Shown: positions 32,412-41,284 of the stretch, one piece after another
Numbering within the stretch: the first letter of the stretch is position 1
Layout of the letters: the number at the start of each line of letters is the position of its first letter
Assembly: GCF_001591505.1 (NCBI RefSeq)
Contig: NZ_BCVA01000045.1
Location: 1-48,757 of the forward strand
Source of the DNA: Neobacillus niacini NBRC 15566
Lineage (GTDB): Bacteria; Bacillota; Bacilli; Bacillales; Cytobacillaceae
DNA length: 48,757 nt
Direction of reading: 5' to 3'
Translations under genes and position numbers: made by a program
Notes under the pieces: model-generated
The model's database searches: none
The model's input: only the letters and a program-made list of their open reading frames with translations
What the model was told of the DNA's origin: nothing

Positions 32412-33614
32412 CTATGGATTATTTTCAACAATTATGGCAATCCCCTGCCCCATACCCACACACATGGTGGCAAGCCCATACCTAACATTATTCCGAGCCA
32501 TTTCATGAATTAAGGTGGTTAGTATCCTCGCTCCACTAGCTCCTAAAGGATGACCGAAGGCAATAGCTCCACCATTTACATTGACGATGGCTTCGTTAAA
32601 TCCTAATTCCCGAATGCATGCCAAAGCTTGAGAAGCAAATGCTTCATTAATTTCAACTAGACCAATATCATTTATTGTTAGACCGCAACGATCCAGTGCT
32701 TTTCTTGTTGCAAAAATGGGCCCTACTCCCATAATCGAAGGCTCTAAACCTGCAGTTGCTCCTACAATATACCTTGCCATTGGTTTTACCCCTAATTCCT
32801 TTGCTTTTTCAGCACTCATTAATAGCAGTGCGGATGCCCCATCATTTATCCCAGAAGCGTTCCCAGCAGTTACCGTTCCATTGAGAATGATTGGCTTTAA
32901 ATTTCTAAGTTTTTCAATTGTTGTATCAAAACGTGGATGTTCATCTTTTTCAACAATTGTTTCGTTTCCTTTAACATCACGAATCACTACTGGAATGATT
33001 TCGTTAATAAAACGATTTTCCTCGATTGCCCTTTTTGCTTTTTTTTGGCTTTCAAGTGCAAATTCGTCTTGTGATTCTCTGGATACATGATATTGTTTGG
33101 CTACATTCTCAGCGGTTTCCGGCATGGAATCTTTTCCATACATCTCTTCCAATTTCTTATTAATAAATCTCCAGCCCATTGTTGAATCATGAAGTTCCAT
33201 TGTCCCTCTAGGAAAACTTTGTTCAGGTTTAGCCATTACATAGGGGGCACGCGTCATGCTTTCTGTTCCACCCGCAATAAATATATCTCCTTCCCCAACT
33301 GCAATTGCTCTTGAAGCGTATAGTACCGCATCTAAACCTGAACCACATAAGCGATTAACCGTCGTTCCGCCAACTTGAACTGGTAATCCAGCAAGCAAAG
33401 CAGCCATTCTTGCAACATTTAAATGATCCTCTCCTGCTTGGTTGGTATTTCCCATTACCACTTCCTCGATTTGCTCTAGGGGGAGGTTTGGATTCCTTTC
33501 AATTAGTGCTTTTATAACAGTTGCAGCTAAATCGTCAGGACGGACATCTTTTAACGCTCCCCTATAGCGGCCGATTGGCGTTCTTACTGCATCGACAATT
33601 ACTACTTCTCTCAT
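32412..33614 (-). CDS. thiolase (acetyl-CoA acyltransferase), PaaJ/PcaF-like
   Basis: This is a 400-residue degradative thiolase. Catalytic Cys90 lies in NRLCGSGLDA, with His in AFGHPLGASGA and the second Cys in ATMCVGMGQG. The segment STMGWRFINKKLEEMYG followed by DSMPETAENVA is characteristic of beta-ketoadipyl-CoA and phenylacetate-pathway thiolases (PcaF/PaaJ), which suggests a dicarboxylic or ring-derived 3-oxoacyl-CoA substrate. The start is ATG 33614 after AAAGGATGAGAAAA; earlier in-frame starts lack a site. It pairs with the 3-hydroxyacyl-CoA dehydrogenase at 34114-34992 for the last steps of beta-oxidation. Confidence 0.88.
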   Translation of the reverse strand: MREVVIVDAVRTPIGRYRGALKDVRPDDLAATVIKALIERNPNLPLEQIEEVVMGNTNQAGEDHLNVARMAALLAGLPVQVGGTTVNRLCGSGLDAVLYASRAIAVGEGDIFIAGGTESMTRAPYVMAKPEQSFPRGTMELHDSTMGWRFINKKLEEMYGKDSMPETAENVAKQYHVSRESQDEFALESQKKAKRAIEENRFINEIIPVVIRDVKGNETIVEKDEHPRFDTTIEKLRNLKPIILNGTVTAGNASGINDGASALLLMSAEKAKELGVKPMARYIVGATAGLEPSIMGVGPIFATRKALDRCGLTINDIGLVEINEAFASQALACIRELGFNEAIVNVNGGAIAFGHPLGASGARILTTLIHEMARNNVRYGLATMCVGMGQGIAIIVENNP

Positions 33615-33722
33615 TTTTCTCATCCTTTTTGTTAAAAACTTAAATTCAGTCATGTTTTGTATAAAAAAACAAAGAACTGATTTTATTGATAGATCTCTGG
33701 TTTCTTTTTAACCTACCTTAAC

Positions 33723-34151
33723 TCACTCTTTCTCCGGAACCATCTTCTCGCGAATATCCTGAGGGATTGGGTGGGTCTTCAATTTCCCTTCAAAAGTTGC
33801 CCAGGCTCTAATTTCATAACCTTCTGCAACCACATGCTCATCTTTATAAAATTGATGTCTAATTTTAAAGACTTTGTTAAACAATTCCTGGACAGTACTC
33901 ACGATTTCAACACAATCTTCAAAAAAAAGCGGTGAATTTATTTTACATTTCGATTCTAGCAGTGGAACACCAATATTCTGTTGTGAAAAGAGTTTTGAAG
34001 AAGGCACCCCGATAGCTCCTAAATATTCATGTGTTGCTTCATCCATCCATTTATGAAAATTAGGATAATAGACAATTCCTCCTAAATCGGTGTCACCCAG
34101 CCTCACCTTAAATTCATATTTTGATATCGTCCCTTTGGTTGTTGTAGTCAT
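33723..34151 (-). CDS. hotdog-fold acyl-CoA thioesterase (4HBT/YbgC-like)
   Basis: This 142-residue protein has a 4-hydroxybenzoyl-CoA thioesterase-type hotdog fold. The active-site segment is VRLGDTDLGGIVYYPNFHKWMD, with the catalytic Asp in GDTDLGG. It would release CoA from an aromatic or side-chain thioester. ATG 34151 follows GGTAGGTGCC, and the start lies inside the 3-prime end of the upstream dehydrogenase gene (38-base overlap), so translation is coupled. Its place between dehydrogenase and thiolase suggests relief of stalled CoA intermediates or removal of CoA before ring hydroxylation. Confidence 0.83.
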   Translation of the reverse strand: MTTTTKGTISKYEFKVRLGDTDLGGIVYYPNFHKWMDEATHEYLGAIGVPSSKLFSQQNIGVPLLESKCKINSPLFFEDCVEIVSTVQELFNKVFKIRHQFYKDEHVVAEGYEIRAWATFEGKLKTHPIPQDIREKMVPEKE

Positions 34152-34992
34152 AAAAACCGGCACCTACCTTCGTTCCCAATCTTCCCGCTCTCATTAATTG
34201 TTTCAGCAGTAATGGCGGTGCAAATCGGTTGTCATTAAACTCCTCTTTAAAATAATTCATCACATAATAGCTAATATCTACTCCGCCATAATCTTGTAAA
34301 GCAAATGGCCCCATTGGATAATTCAACCCAAGCATAACCGCTTTATCTATATCTTCCGCTGATGCTACTCCTTCTTCTAATAGCTTTATAGCTTCTATAA
34401 ATTGCGGTATTAAAATCCGATTGACGATAAATCCAGGTATGTCTTTATTGACAACAATCGGTTCCTTATTCAATTGAACAGAAAAATCCCTAACTGCCTC
34501 AACTGTTTCGTCGCTGGTTTTAAACCCTCGAACGACTTCGACCAGTTTCATAATTTGAGCTGGGTTAAAGAAATGCATCCCCACCACTCGGTCCTGTCGC
34601 TTGGTAGCTTCGGCAATCTCCGTGATAGACATTGAGGATGTATTTGTTGCGATTATTGCCTCCTCATGAAGGAGATCGTCCAGCCGTGAAAAGACATTCT
34701 TTTTCACCTTGATATCTTCAACAACAGCTTCAATCACAAAATCTGCTTCTTTTAAATCTTCGAAGTTTGTAGTGATATAAATATTTTCTAAGCTATCTAC
34801 TTTTTGCTTTTCACTTATCTTGCCTCTCTGTATCCCTTTGTCCATAAATTTCTCGATTTGTAATAATCCCCGCTGTAGCTGCTTTTCACCTATATCATAC
34901 AAAAGGACTTTATAACCACAACTCGCTATTGCATTTGAAATACCACTGCCCATGGTTCCTGCGCCAACTACCCCAACTGTTTTAATTTTCAA
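34114..34992 (-). CDS. 3-hydroxyacyl-CoA / 3-hydroxybutyryl-CoA dehydrogenase
   Basis: This 292-residue NAD-dependent dehydrogenase has the Rossmann motif VGVVGAGTMGSGISNAIA, the ATNTSSMSI segment, catalytic His in GMHFFNPAQIMKLVEVV, and DIPGFIVNRILIP leading to the C-terminal helical domain. These are full canonical 3-hydroxyacyl-CoA dehydrogenase motifs, unlike the divergent relative at 19978-20958. TTG at 34992 is the best start, eight bases after GGAGG; a longer frame from 35019 contains that site. It would oxidise the 3-hydroxyacyl-CoA made by the enoyl-CoA hydratase of operon F and pass the product to the thiolase. Confidence 0.88.
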   Translation of the reverse strand: MKIKTVGVVGAGTMGSGISNAIASCGYKVLLYDIGEKQLQRGLLQIEKFMDKGIQRGKISEKQKVDSLENIYITTNFEDLKEADFVIEAVVEDIKVKKNVFSRLDDLLHEEAIIATNTSSMSITEIAEATKRQDRVVGMHFFNPAQIMKLVEVVRGFKTSDETVEAVRDFSVQLNKEPIVVNKDIPGFIVNRILIPQFIEAIKLLEEGVASAEDIDKAVMLGLNYPMGPFALQDYGGVDISYYVMNYFKEEFNDNRFAPPLLLKQLMRAGRLGTKVGAGFYDYNNQRDDIKI

Positions 34993-35069
34993 GATTGTTC
35001 CTCCATTTTCTTTCATCATCTAGTCTTACTTCTTGTTGTTTCTTCAGTCAAGAAGGTGTCACCCACCCA

Positions 35070-36026
35070 TTACCCTCTTATCGTGGTTCTATTAGCCTGT
35101 GAGGTATTTTCTCCCCAATAGGTAAGGGCTTTTTTGTCTTCTAACGTCCATTTAACCGGTTCCCAATCGGGCTCAAAAATTAAATAGCCATTAGAAAATA
35201 ACTCGATTCTTAATCCGCTGCCGGGATCTAATACATAAAGGTAAATCGCTTGTGATATTCCGTGTTTACCAGGACCGACAAACTCTATTTCATGCTCTGA
35301 TAGAATATCTGCCGCACGTAGCATATCTTGAGCATTATCTAACCAAAAGGCCAAATGGTGCATTTGATGAGTCGTAGGAGCGTTTGGATCCTTCATAACA
35401 GCAAGGTCATGGACTAAATTCGTCACGCTCATCCACGCCCCTAACTGTTTGTTATTTGAATCAACCAAATATTCCCTCATGTTAAAACCTAATGTGTCGG
35501 TGATAAAATTTGTTACTGTCTCTAACTCAACATTGGTCGCAATATTGACATGGTCGATTCTTCGGACTGATATCCCTTTTGCCCAAGCTCTATGACTCTG
35601 GTTTTTCAAGATAGATTTGTTTTTTCCATTTCCCTTAGGCTTCTCCATATCATAATAGATTTCAAATTGATGTCCTGTTGGCAACTGAAAGCGTATGGCT
35701 CTGCCTTGACCTTTTTCGACCCTACTCTCAATCCATTCAACTTTTGTTTCACTCTCTTCTAAAAGCAATGCAAACTTTTCTAAATCTTCCCTTCTTTTCG
35801 CTTTCCAGCCAATATGATCGATATAAGAGGTGTCACCAGAGGTAATGGATAAACTATGATGTTCAAAATCTCCCCAGCCTCGTAAATAGTGGGTCCCATC
35901 TTCCACTGCGGTTTCTTCTAACCCAAGAATCTCTTTAAAAAACCACAGTGATTTTTCAATATTCGCAGAAACTAATGCAACATGGCCAAGTTTTGCAATT
36001 TCTGGTGCATATATAAAGTTTGTCAT
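35070..36026 (-). CDS. VOC-fold extradiol dioxygenase (catechol 2,3-dioxygenase family), second copy
   Basis: This 318-residue two-domain type I extradiol dioxygenase has iron ligands His159 (RIDHVNI), His223 or His224 (MHHLAFWL) and Glu275 (LRIELFSNGY). His255 (GPGKHGIS) and Tyr262 or Tyr264 complete the active site. It is clearly diverged from the enzyme at 3559-4473. Its C-terminal motif RIELFSNGY differs from the GNRNEAFAGGY of that enzyme, which suggests a bulkier or substituted catechol. It lies 15 bases after the flavin monooxygenase at 36042, its probable substrate supplier. GGGAGGAGAAGC precedes ATG 36026. Confidence 0.9.
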   Translation of the reverse strand: MTNFIYAPEIAKLGHVALVSANIEKSLWFFKEILGLEETAVEDGTHYLRGWGDFEHHSLSITSGDTSYIDHIGWKAKRREDLEKFALLLEESETKVEWIESRVEKGQGRAIRFQLPTGHQFEIYYDMEKPKGNGKNKSILKNQSHRAWAKGISVRRIDHVNIATNVELETVTNFITDTLGFNMREYLVDSNNKQLGAWMSVTNLVHDLAVMKDPNAPTTHQMHHLAFWLDNAQDMLRAADILSEHEIEFVGPGKHGISQAIYLYVLDPGSGLRIELFSNGYLIFEPDWEPVKWTLEDKKALTYWGENTSQANRTTIRG

Positions 36027-36041
36027 CCTGCTTCTCCTCCC

Positions 36042-37205
36042 TTACCCTCGAACACCGCTATTGTATCCAAATAATTTTTTACCGTAAGCATCCACCGCAT
36101 CTTCATATAAAGAAGTTACATGGGTACCAATGGCTAATAAGTCTCTAACAATCATTTCCAAAGGATGTCCTTTGATTAAGGCCCCAGCTCCTAACGTTAA
36201 TAACGCCTTTTGAGCGATATCGATACAAGATTGAATGATACTTGCACGAATAGCTTTATATTCACTCGGATCATATTTATCGCCGGTATCCTCTTCCAAC
36301 ATCTCAATATAGGTTCTCATTAATCCTTTGGCTGCCTTTAGTTTCATCATCATTTCCGCTATTACTCTTTGGCTTCTTGAAGAAGCTTTTTCCGACTCAC
36401 CAGAAATTCGTATTCTTTTTTCTGTTCCTTTCTTAAATTCATCAATCGCTCTTTCGGCCCCACCTATAGCCATCGCTGGGAAACCGATATAAAAGGCGGG
36501 TAAAAAATGAACATTATAATATAAATAATCATTATCAAAAGGACCTTCTAATGGTTGACTTTTCTTTTGTATATCCTGGATCTTGAATGTTAAATCATCA
36601 GGGATAAATAAGTCCCGAATCACTAATGTATGGCTTCCAGACCCTCTTAACCCAAGGGAATCCCAATTTTCAACTATATTTACTTCGCAAGTATCAATCA
36701 CCAATACAATGGGTTCTGACGTTTCTTTCTCTTTTACAACTGCACCAACAGCACACCACTTACTATGTTTAATCCCACTGACGTAATTGTAGGTACCAGA
36801 TAAGATAAATCCGCCATCAACCCTTTTTGCGCTTCCAATCGGGGCCAGAATATCCGCTAATAGACCACTATCCTGATAGATTTCATCCCTGCGGTGTTTT
36901 GGCAGATAGGCGACCCAAGAATTATGAAGCGAATAAAAATATGTCAGCCATGCCGCTGATAAATTATAGAAACCAACCGTTCTTATCAGATCGGTAAAGG
37001 TGTTAAAATCAATTTGTTCACCTCCATAATCCTTTGGGATAATTAATTTATTTATTCCTTCTTTCTTGATTAATTGAATTACGTTTTCAGAAATCGTATT
37101 CTCTTCATCTGCTGTTATTCTTTCAGATTCTGCCAGCATCCCAATTTTCTTCGCGCTCTCCATTAAACATTCATAAACGTAATTTTGTACTGGTAAAACC
37201 GCCAA
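36042..37205 (-). CDS. acyl-CoA-dehydrogenase-fold flavin monooxygenase (HsaA/HpaH-like), copy 2
   Basis: This 387-residue paralogue of the gene at 31131 has the conserved NWDSLGLRGSGSHTLVIRD, KLIIPKDYGGEQIDFNTF and the C-terminal GAGALIKGHPLEMIVRDLL. It should hydroxylate a phenol to a catechol, taking reduced flavin from the reductase of this operon. The start is TTG at 37205, eight bases after AAAGGAG; the longer frame from 37241 lacks a site. It is the first gene of operon E, and the dioxygenase that would open its product follows at once. The order hydroxylase then extradiol dioxygenase resembles hsaA-hsaC of steroid ring degradation. Confidence 0.87.
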   Translation of the reverse strand: MAVLPVQNYVYECLMESAKKIGMLAESERITADEENTISENVIQLIKKEGINKLIIPKDYGGEQIDFNTFTDLIRTVGFYNLSAAWLTYFYSLHNSWVAYLPKHRRDEIYQDSGLLADILAPIGSAKRVDGGFILSGTYNYVSGIKHSKWCAVGAVVKEKETSEPIVLVIDTCEVNIVENWDSLGLRGSGSHTLVIRDLFIPDDLTFKIQDIQKKSQPLEGPFDNDYLYYNVHFLPAFYIGFPAMAIGGAERAIDEFKKGTEKRIRISGESEKASSRSQRVIAEMMMKLKAAKGLMRTYIEMLEEDTGDKYDPSEYKAIRASIIQSCIDIAQKALLTLGAGALIKGHPLEMIVRDLLAIGTHVTSLYEDAVDAYGKKLFGYNSGVRG

Positions 37206-37516
37206 GTTCCTCACTCCTTTTTGATAAAAACTTACAAACAATTTTTTAGTAAGAAATCCTATCGAACCATAAAAAAGTAAAAAGAATGTTCAGCGTCCCT
37301 CCTTTTTTTAGCAATAACTACGGAAAAGTTTAAATGTTATTCACGGTAAAAACGCTTAAATCCTTATATATCCATTCAATCAAATGTTTACTGTGAAAAA
37401 AATACCTATTTTTACTGAAAAGTCTGAATAAATTGACAAAATATATTGTTTTTTATGATTGAAAGTTCTATCATTATGGTAAATACTTGCTTTTTAATAA
37501 TAAAAAGGAGGAAACA
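37206..37516. promoter_or_regulatory. divergent control region of operon E and the second regulator
   Basis: This AT-rich region separates operon E from the plus-strand regulator. A spaced inverted repeat TTCACGGTAAA (37340-37350) / TTTACTGTGAA (37387-37397) has one mismatch in 11, with centres 47 bases apart. A plus-strand promoter candidate is TTGACA (37433-37438) with TATGAT (37454-37459); the 15-base spacer is short, as in promoters that need an activator. The ribosome binding site AAAAGGAGG precedes ATG 37517. The repeat is a good candidate operator, but binding is not shown. Confidence 0.55.
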
Positions 37517-39340
37517 ATGTCAAATACCAACAATACTGGTGAGTTATCAATTAATAGTTTTGATATCTCATTTTCTAGTCAATCATTTGGAATATTACGT
37601 AAAGCATTATTTCATAATATAGGTTCCCATAAAACCAAGGGGTTTTTATTAAGATTAGGTAAGGAATTAGGAGAACAAACGGCCTCTGAATTATTAGAAA
37701 CTCATTCTCCGGAATTTGTAGCTAACCAAGCCATCATGATTCATAAAAAGATGGGCCATGTATCAGACGTGATTACAAAAAGAGATCAAGAATATGATAA
37801 GCATGGAAATTTACTCTATATAAACACGAAGGGAATCTGGTTTGATTCCTTTGAAGCAAAACTCCATTTGACCCATCACGGAGTTTCAAACGAATGCTCT
37901 TGTTACACGTTAAGTGGTTTTGCCACTGGTTATCTTTCTAAAGCATTTAATGCAGTTGTTATGGTAAGGGAGACAAAATGTAAGGCAAAGGGAGATGAAA
38001 ATTGTGAATTTGTCATAAGATTAGTAGAAGATTGGCAGGAGGAATACCCGGATGAAATTTTGCTATATAACGAGCAAACCATTTATGATGAGTTAGAATT
38101 AACGTATGATAAACTTTTGAAACAAAAAAACCTTCTAGATAAAATATCTATTTTTCATTACCAGTTAACAGAAAGCGTTTCCAAAAATCAAAGCATTCCC
38201 GTTGTAATTGAAACGGCCTACCACAATATAAAAATACCAATCCTCATCGAAGATCGACACGGTAACACAATTGTTCAATATGGCCTAACTGAAGCCCAAT
38301 TAAAGGAATTAAAATTAGTTAGAAAATCAAAAATGTTTTATGTTGAATCGTATAATCAAACACAGTTTTTTGAATCAGATAAATTTAATGAACTCAAAAC
38401 ACCTATTTATTTAGAAAATAAAGTGTTTGCCTATTGTTCTTTTATTTACTTTGAACAATTAAAGAAAGAGCCTAATGACCATACTTTTCTTGAACGTATC
38501 TCTACTATCTCTACTTTGTGTTTTATTAATGAAAAAGTTCAGTTTGAGGCACAAGAAAGAATGAAAATTTCTGTGTTAGATGACCTAATTACAAAACAAT
38601 ATGATTCAATCGAAGATATACGGCAAAAATTCAAATATCTTAAACGGCCACTTGTTGGCCCATTTTATGTTGCACTTGTTAAAGTCGACCATAAGGGTCA
38701 AAGGGAGAATACGACCGATTTATATCCTATTGCTCTTGAATTAGCTAAGCAGTGTGAGAGTGAGGATTTAATTGTTGTAGTATCAAGGTATAATGAATAT
38801 TGTGTGATTTTAATTGGCTCACCAATAAAAACTTCTAATTTAAAACAAATTATGAAAAGAATGATCACAAAGGTACAAAGATCTCTTCCAGACTATACCT
38901 TCAAGATTGGTGTTAGCAATAAGTTTGAAGATTTACTCAACATTGATACGTACTTATTACAAGCTACAAACTCTGTTCGTTCTCCATTTCATGAAAATAT
39001 TATTTTTCACGATGATTTAGGCTTTATCGGTTCAATTGTGAATACGTATAACTATGAACAGCTAATGGAATTAGCCAAAAATGAACTGAAAACTCTTTTT
39101 ACCTCTAATGATGAAAAAAGTAAAGAATTATTAAATACTTTATATATCTATTTAAAAAACAGTGGGAAATTAGAAAAAACCATGCATGATTTATCTCTAT
39201 CGATTGGAGGGATTCAGTATCGGATAAGAAAAATCGAAGAAATATTAGGTAAAAGTTTAAAAGATTTTCGAAATTCGGCTTACTTACTCTTATTAATTGA
39301 AAGTATGATACTTATTGATAAAATCAAAATAGAATCTTAA
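37517..39340 (+). CDS. XylR_N/V4R aromatic-sensor regulator with PucR-type HTH, second copy
   Basis: This 607-residue regulator is built like the one at 8057: XylR_N/V4R sensor (about 10-170), a long variable middle part, and a PucR-type HTH near the end (LSLSIGGIQYRIRKIEE). It has no AAA+ domain. By spacing, Cys129, Glu152, Cys155 and Cys163 match the MopR zinc ligands, and Trp108 matches the phenol-contacting Trp. His81 is one residue out of register with the MopR His, so the pocket may differ from the first copy. The start is ATG 37517 after AAAAGGAGGAAACA; an in-frame upstream start is unlikely. It diverges from operon E and lies between operons E and F, its likely targets. Confidence 0.87.
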   Translation: MSNTNNTGELSINSFDISFSSQSFGILRKALFHNIGSHKTKGFLLRLGKELGEQTASELLETHSPEFVANQAIMIHKKMGHVSDVITKRDQEYDKHGNLLYINTKGIWFDSFEAKLHLTHHGVSNECSCYTLSGFATGYLSKAFNAVVMVRETKCKAKGDENCEFVIRLVEDWQEEYPDEILLYNEQTIYDELELTYDKLLKQKNLLDKISIFHYQLTESVSKNQSIPVVIETAYHNIKIPILIEDRHGNTIVQYGLTEAQLKELKLVRKSKMFYVESYNQTQFFESDKFNELKTPIYLENKVFAYCSFIYFEQLKKEPNDHTFLERISTISTLCFINEKVQFEAQERMKISVLDDLITKQYDSIEDIRQKFKYLKRPLVGPFYVALVKVDHKGQRENTTDLYPIALELAKQCESEDLIVVVSRYNEYCVILIGSPIKTSNLKQIMKRMITKVQRSLPDYTFKIGVSNKFEDLLNIDTYLLQATNSVRSPFHENIIFHDDLGFIGSIVNTYNYEQLMELAKNELKTLFTSNDEKSKELLNTLYIYLKNSGKLEKTMHDLSLSIGGIQYRIRKIEEILGKSLKDFRNSAYLLLLIESMILIDKIKIES

Positions 39341-39380
39341 GTTAGCAAATGTATATGAAGTATTTCAATATTGAAAAAAA

Positions 39381-39425
39381 GTGTCATCAAGACTGGATTC
39401 AAACCAAATCTTGATGGCACCTTTT
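39381..39425. terminator. bidirectional terminator between regulator 2 and operon F
   Basis: GTGTCATCAAGA (39381-39392) pairs with TCTTGATGGCAC (39409-39420) with one G-U pair. A T run follows on the plus strand, and seven A residues precede it, giving a T run on the minus strand. It can end both the regulator transcript and the convergent TRAP operon. Confidence 0.78.
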
Positions 39426-39438
39426 TAGACTGACAAAG

Positions 39439-40734
39439 CTATTTAATTGTATCAGGTAGATAAGAAACAAATTGCGGCACAAGAGTAATGATAGCAATCA
39501 GTAAAATCATTAAACACAAATATGGTGCAGCTGCATAGGACATCTTTATTAGATTTAATGGAGTTCCTTGTTTCTCTGAGATTTGCATCATAACAAACAG
39601 GTTCAGCCCTATTGGCGGTGTTATAGCCGACATTTCTAACGCGATAATCGTAAAAATACCGAACCACAGCAAGTCAACACCATAGTTGACTAAAATTGGG
39701 TGCAGGATTGGAACCATGATTAACAGAATCGAAATAACATCCATAAACATTCCTAAAATAACAAAGATGACAAAAATCAATAATAACAATGTCCACTTAT
39801 TCATATTCAGTGACTCAAGCCCCAGCTGAATCGTTTGCGGTAATTCAATCGCGGTAATGGCAAATCCAAATAATAATGCTGCAGCTAATATTAACGCAAT
39901 CATCCCGACATTTGAGGCAGTCTCTTTAAGAGATTCAAATAATCCTTTTACGGTTATTCCTTTGTAAACAAATAAGGCTAACAACAATGAGACAATACAG
40001 GCAACCGCTGCAGATTCTGTCACGGTAAAGATTCCCGAGTAAATCCCAAAAATAATGATCACTGGTAACAGGAATAGCCAGCTGATATCTTTTAAAGCTG
40101 ACACCCTTTCTTTTTTGCTCGCTTTCTCTCCTCTTTTCAGCTTTTTTCCGTATACAAGGACCACATATACGATAAAGATTATCACCAGGAGGATACCAGG
40201 GATAATTCCTGCCATAAATAAATCTGTTATTGAGACATTTGTCATTGCTCCATATAAGATCATCGGTCCGCTTGGAGGGATTAAAATTCCCAATGTACCA
40301 GCTGCGGCAATAATCCCATACGCCAGTCTTTTAGGGTAGCCATTTTTTATCATTTCACTCGATGCGATATATCCAATGGTTAAAACCGTTGCAATACTCG
40401 ATCCCGTTAAAGAAGCAAAAAATGCACATGTCAGTACACTTGCAATTGCCAACCCTCCCGGCAAATGTCCAAACCATTTATTTGCAGCATCAAAAGCCTT
40501 CGTTCCTATTCCACTTTTTAACAATATTTGGCCAGTTAGAATAAATAATGGAATTGCAATTAAAATACTATTATTAAGAGCGTTAAAGAGTAGTTGCGGT
40601 ACTTGTAAATTTGCTACAAGAGGGTCTAAGTAAACCATTAAAACTCCAGCACTCACAATGATTAATGCGAATGCAACAGGCATTCCTAAAAGGATAATTA
40701 CCATTAATATTCCTAAGATGATTACGTAATCCAA
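39439..40734 (-). CDS. dctM: TRAP transporter large permease DctM, second system
   Basis: This large permease of 431 residues has about twelve hydrophobic segments. It carries the DctM motifs ALTGSSIATVLTIGYIAS-like region (ASLTGSSIATVL), GTLGILIPPSGPMILYG, FVILGMFMDVISILLIMVP and SAITPPIGLNLFVMM. It forms the transport core with the DctQ and DctP encoded upstream. The start is probably TTG 40734, six bases after a run of eight G residues (40741-40748 as C on the plus strand) that serves as ribosome binding site; another TTG lies directly after the run. It is the last gene of operon F. Confidence 0.92.
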   Translation of the reverse strand: MDYVIILGILMVIILLGMPVAFALIIVSAGVLMVYLDPLVANLQVPQLLFNALNNSILIAIPLFILTGQILLKSGIGTKAFDAANKWFGHLPGGLAIASVLTCAFFASLTGSSIATVLTIGYIASSEMIKNGYPKRLAYGIIAAAGTLGILIPPSGPMILYGAMTNVSITDLFMAGIIPGILLVIIFIVYVVLVYGKKLKRGEKASKKERVSALKDISWLFLLPVIIIFGIYSGIFTVTESAAVACIVSLLLALFVYKGITVKGLFESLKETASNVGMIALILAAALLFGFAITAIELPQTIQLGLESLNMNKWTLLLLIFVIFVILGMFMDVISILLIMVPILHPILVNYGVDLLWFGIFTIIALEMSAITPPIGLNLFVMMQISEKQGTPLNLIKMSYAAAPYLCLMILLIAIITLVPQFVSYLPDTIK

Positions 40735-40747
40735 ACACAACCCCCCC

Positions 40748-41272
40748 CTAACTCAGTACTGAAGTTTCATTTTCAGCCTCATGACGGTCTTTAAGAAATA
40801 AAAGCAGCAAATGTCTGATAATAGCTAAACATAGTAGGACACTGCCTATTACTAAAGAACTCTGAGGAATCCAAATCGGAACTTGGATGATCGATAAGTC
40901 CTTTGCATGTTTCACATATGAACTATGCATCATAACCCAACTGTGCTTCGCTAAAAAAATAAAGAAGACTAATGAAACCATCATAAGGAAAAATTCTAAA
41001 ATCCTATTGGTTTTCTTAGAAAACTGATTTGTGAGAATATCTATTTTAATATGTTCCACATTATACATCGCGAAGGCAGCTGCAATGTAGGAAGCAGCAA
41101 TAAAAAAGTATACAGAAAATGGTTCAACCCAATGAATGGGGATCATGATATTTCTACCTGCTACACTAATTAAAACCAAAGCAGCAATTAAAAAAATTAG
41201 GAGGCCGGCAATAATACCGGCAACTTCCATAATTTTACCTATTATATAGGTAATGGTTTTTACTATTTTCAT
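40748..41272 (-). CDS. dctQ: TRAP transporter small permease DctQ, second system
   Basis: This 174-residue protein has four membrane segments and the DctQ-type stretch FFIAASYIAAAFAMYNVEHIKIDIL near residues 55-80. It starts 12 bases after the DctP stop (AAAGGGTGATGAT before ATG 41272), and its stop abuts the DctM ribosome binding site. Together with DctP (41285) and DctM (39439) it forms the second TRAP importer, presumably bringing in the acid that the CoA-transferase of this operon activates. Confidence 0.9.
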   Translation of the reverse strand: MKIVKTITYIIGKIMEVAGIIAGLLIFLIAALVLISVAGRNIMIPIHWVEPFSVYFFIAASYIAAAFAMYNVEHIKIDILTNQFSKKTNRILEFFLMMVSLVFFIFLAKHSWVMMHSSYVKHAKDLSIIQVPIWIPQSSLVIGSVLLCLAIIRHLLLLFLKDRHEAENETSVLS

Positions 41273-41284
41273 ATCATCACCCTT

